From: Rodentolepis nana
Lineage: Eukaryota > Platyhelminthes > Cestoda > Cyclophyllidea > Hymenolepididae
Assembly: GCA_900617975.1 (NCBI GenBank)
Contig: UZAE01012304.1
Location: forward strand, 1-22,366
DNA: 22,366 nucleotides
Reading direction: 5' to 3'
Shown here: in pieces, positions 20,869 through 22,366 of the stretch
How the letters are laid out: every line of letters begins with the position of its first letter
Position numbering within the stretch: the first letter of the stretch is position 1
Program-made: the position numbers and the translations under genes
The notes under the pieces: model-generated
The model's input: the letters and a program-made list of their open reading frames with translations, nothing else
Told to the model about the DNA's origin: nothing
Databases searched by the model: none

Positions 20869-21164
20869 TAAAATTTGTCATCGAATCAGAGTTCACCAGA
20901 AAAATTCATTGGGCATTGTCTTAAAGTAAAAATTCTTAGATGATGATTCAGTCAAGCATGTTCACATCGAAGATGATCCTATTAGAAGAAGGAAACACAG
21001 AACGAACGACAAAATCATAATATGATAGACAAAATTTTGCAAATTTAATAATTATGAGACACGCTCTCTGCCCCTGCCAAAATTTCTCACCCCCTACCCT
21101 CCCCCCCCCCTCACCGTAAGCTGATGAACTGATTGGAAGAAATTTTTGTTTAGACGACCGTTCC

Positions 21165-21180
21165 AATATTTAGCAAAGGG
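21165..21180. repeat. Target-site duplication of retroposon copy 4 (left arm)
   Basis: AATATTTAGCAAAGGG recurs as AATATTTAGCAAGGGA at 21482-21497, with one base fewer in the A run. Confidence 0.78.
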
Positions 21181-21481
21181 GGAAGGGGGTCAGCAATAGA
21201 CTTACCTCCACACTGTGCACCCTGGGCAACGTACGCTCATATGGCAAAAAAGTCATTTAACCGGCAGTTGACTGTATGTCATATTTGGCCACTACCACAT
21301 TATTCGCCTCACCTTTTTCCCACCTTTGTGTCTGTCTCTTTTACATCTTTGAAACACTCTCCTATTCCACTCCCCCACTCTCGACTTTTTTTCACTCTAA
21401 TGTTCCTTCCCCTCTGTGGGGCCTGAAGTCAACTACAGTCCTAATGATAATTATCAAAACGCCTGCCATTTGATATAAAGA
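21181..21481 (+). mobile_element. Short retroposon, copy 4 (opposite orientation, internal deletion)
   Basis: This is the only copy in plus orientation. The 5' module (AATAGACTTACCTCCAC, then GTGCACCCTGGGCAACGTA) is at the left, and the 3' end (ATCAAAACGCCTGCCATTTG, then ATATAAAG) is at the right. Compared with copies 1-3 it lacks about 27 bases after GGCAGTTGAC, with the junction near 21272. The module palindrome is altered (CCACACTG). Flanks AATATTTAGCAAAGGG (21165-21180) and AATATTTAGCAAGGGA (21482-21497) are a 15-16 bp duplication differing by one A. Two short plus-strand frames inside are repeat-derived. Confidence 0.83.
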
Positions 21482-21497
21482 AATATTTAGCAAGGGA

Positions 21498-22366
21498 ACG
21501 ACCTTTCTTGATTAAATAATACCGGTCAATAAGCAGTAAACATTATTGAAAAGCATCTACTGTAATTCGTGGAAATTGAACTGACCATTCAGTAATTGTT
21601 TCATACCCCGAAACCGCAAACCAAATGAAGTCGTAATCTTTACTACCTTGAATTTGATTCCAGTACCTTTTTGAACTCCGGCCTTTAACTTTAGCTGGAC
21701 TTACAAGTATCCCATATCATCTGCAACCACACAATTAAAACTGTATATTTTGTAAAGAATACAAATAATAATGAAAAGTGTTATTTATGATAGTCGATTT
21801 ATTGAATTTTTATTGAGTATGAATGAACCATGACCTAATCATTTAATCAATCAAATTATTATAATTTATTATATTTTTTCGCATTCTGAGAAATTGTTGT
21901 TTAAAAATAACAACACTTTTAAAATAGGTTAAAACGTCTCCATGTATCTGCCTCATTTATTGAAACTGTAAATCCCTTCTAAACGTCTTTTTTTCAAACA
22001 AAGCATACAACAACAATTTATCTTACACTCCCAAAATTTTTTTACAAAACGAACTCATTCCAATTGTATTGAGAGGAGAAAGAGAAGGTGGAAGCAGGCA
22101 GACTTCTTCAAATACCCCTCTTGACTGCGTGCTTATGATCTTCGCTTACGGGGTTGGAGACAAATCAGTCTGAGATTTTAACCCATAAACACTTTTGTCT
22201 ACGCTTAAAATGGATAGACCAGTGTTTTTAAAAAGTTTCAGACATCCCATATTCGCTTGTATTATGTTGTATGGTTGGATATTATAATAATTTATCGAAG
22301 ATAAAAATGTCTTCTGAACTTAATAAAAATCTAAAGAAATGTAAAATATTTTACATCATCAGAAGA
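21498..22366. other. AT-rich region with no recognised feature
   Basis: I see no coding sequence, RNA gene or clear repeat to the right of retroposon copy 4. Confidence 0.6.

Larger units (their letters stand above)
18958..21164. other. Gene-free AT-rich region
   Basis: No supported gene. It holds a hairpin-forming inverted repeat (19748-19813), a G/A-rich stretch (19852-19880), a C-rich stretch (20350-20366), a short inverted repeat with 10-bp arms (20728-20737 and 20859-20868) and a C10 run (21101-21110). Confidence 0.6.

Overview
The window looks like nuclear DNA from an animal, probably an insect or other arthropod. It is AT-rich and almost entirely non-coding. It carries dispersed short retroposon copies with target-site duplications, TA microsatellites, long G and C homopolymers, and one long coding exon with a eukaryotic splice donor at its end. 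Nothing resembles a bacterial or viral gene layout. I cannot name the species from sequence alone.

The only convincing protein-coding sequence lies on the minus strand at 12171-14742. It is a single long exon encoding about 857 residues of a very acidic, probably disordered protein. A less acidic C-terminal block contains a KVTF sequence of the type that docks protein phosphatase 1. The frame runs into an in-frame stop at 12163, but that stop follows a strong splice donor (G|GTATGT, GT at 12170-12169). The gene therefore probably continues in exons to the left that I could not identify. Upstream of its ATG, at about 14860-15015, is a locally GC-richer block with four CCAAT boxes and no clear TATA box, which looks like its promoter.

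The most informative finding is a short retroposon family of about 325 bp that I do not recognise. It has four copies: 21-504, 9153-9480 and 18618-18939 lie on the minus strand by the position of their 3' tails, and 21181-21481 lies on the plus strand. Each copy is flanked by an imperfect 14-18 bp direct repeat and has an A/T-rich tail of the ATAAATAAAT type. Both are hallmarks of target-primed retrotransposition. The 5' end is a roughly 40-bp module with overlapping palindromes (CCACGTGG, GGTGCACC). Read on the opposite strand, this module contains a perfect AG|GTAAGT splice donor. Copy 1 is composite: it has three such modules at an 80-81 bp period and an inverted piece of the element's own 3' end, all inside one pair of duplications.

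Region by region: 1-518 is retroposon copy 1. 519-6762 is AT-rich non-coding DNA with homopolymers and one strong hairpin. 6763-6993 (minus) is an open, GC-richer stretch that may be a transposase-like remnant. 6994-9136 is non-coding. 9137-9496 is copy 2. 9497-12162 is non-coding or intron. 12163-15015 is the gene and its promoter. 15016-18599 is non-coding. 18600-18957 is copy 3. 18958-21164 is non-coding with a hairpin. 21165-21497 is copy 4. 21498-22366 is AT-rich with nothing recognisable.
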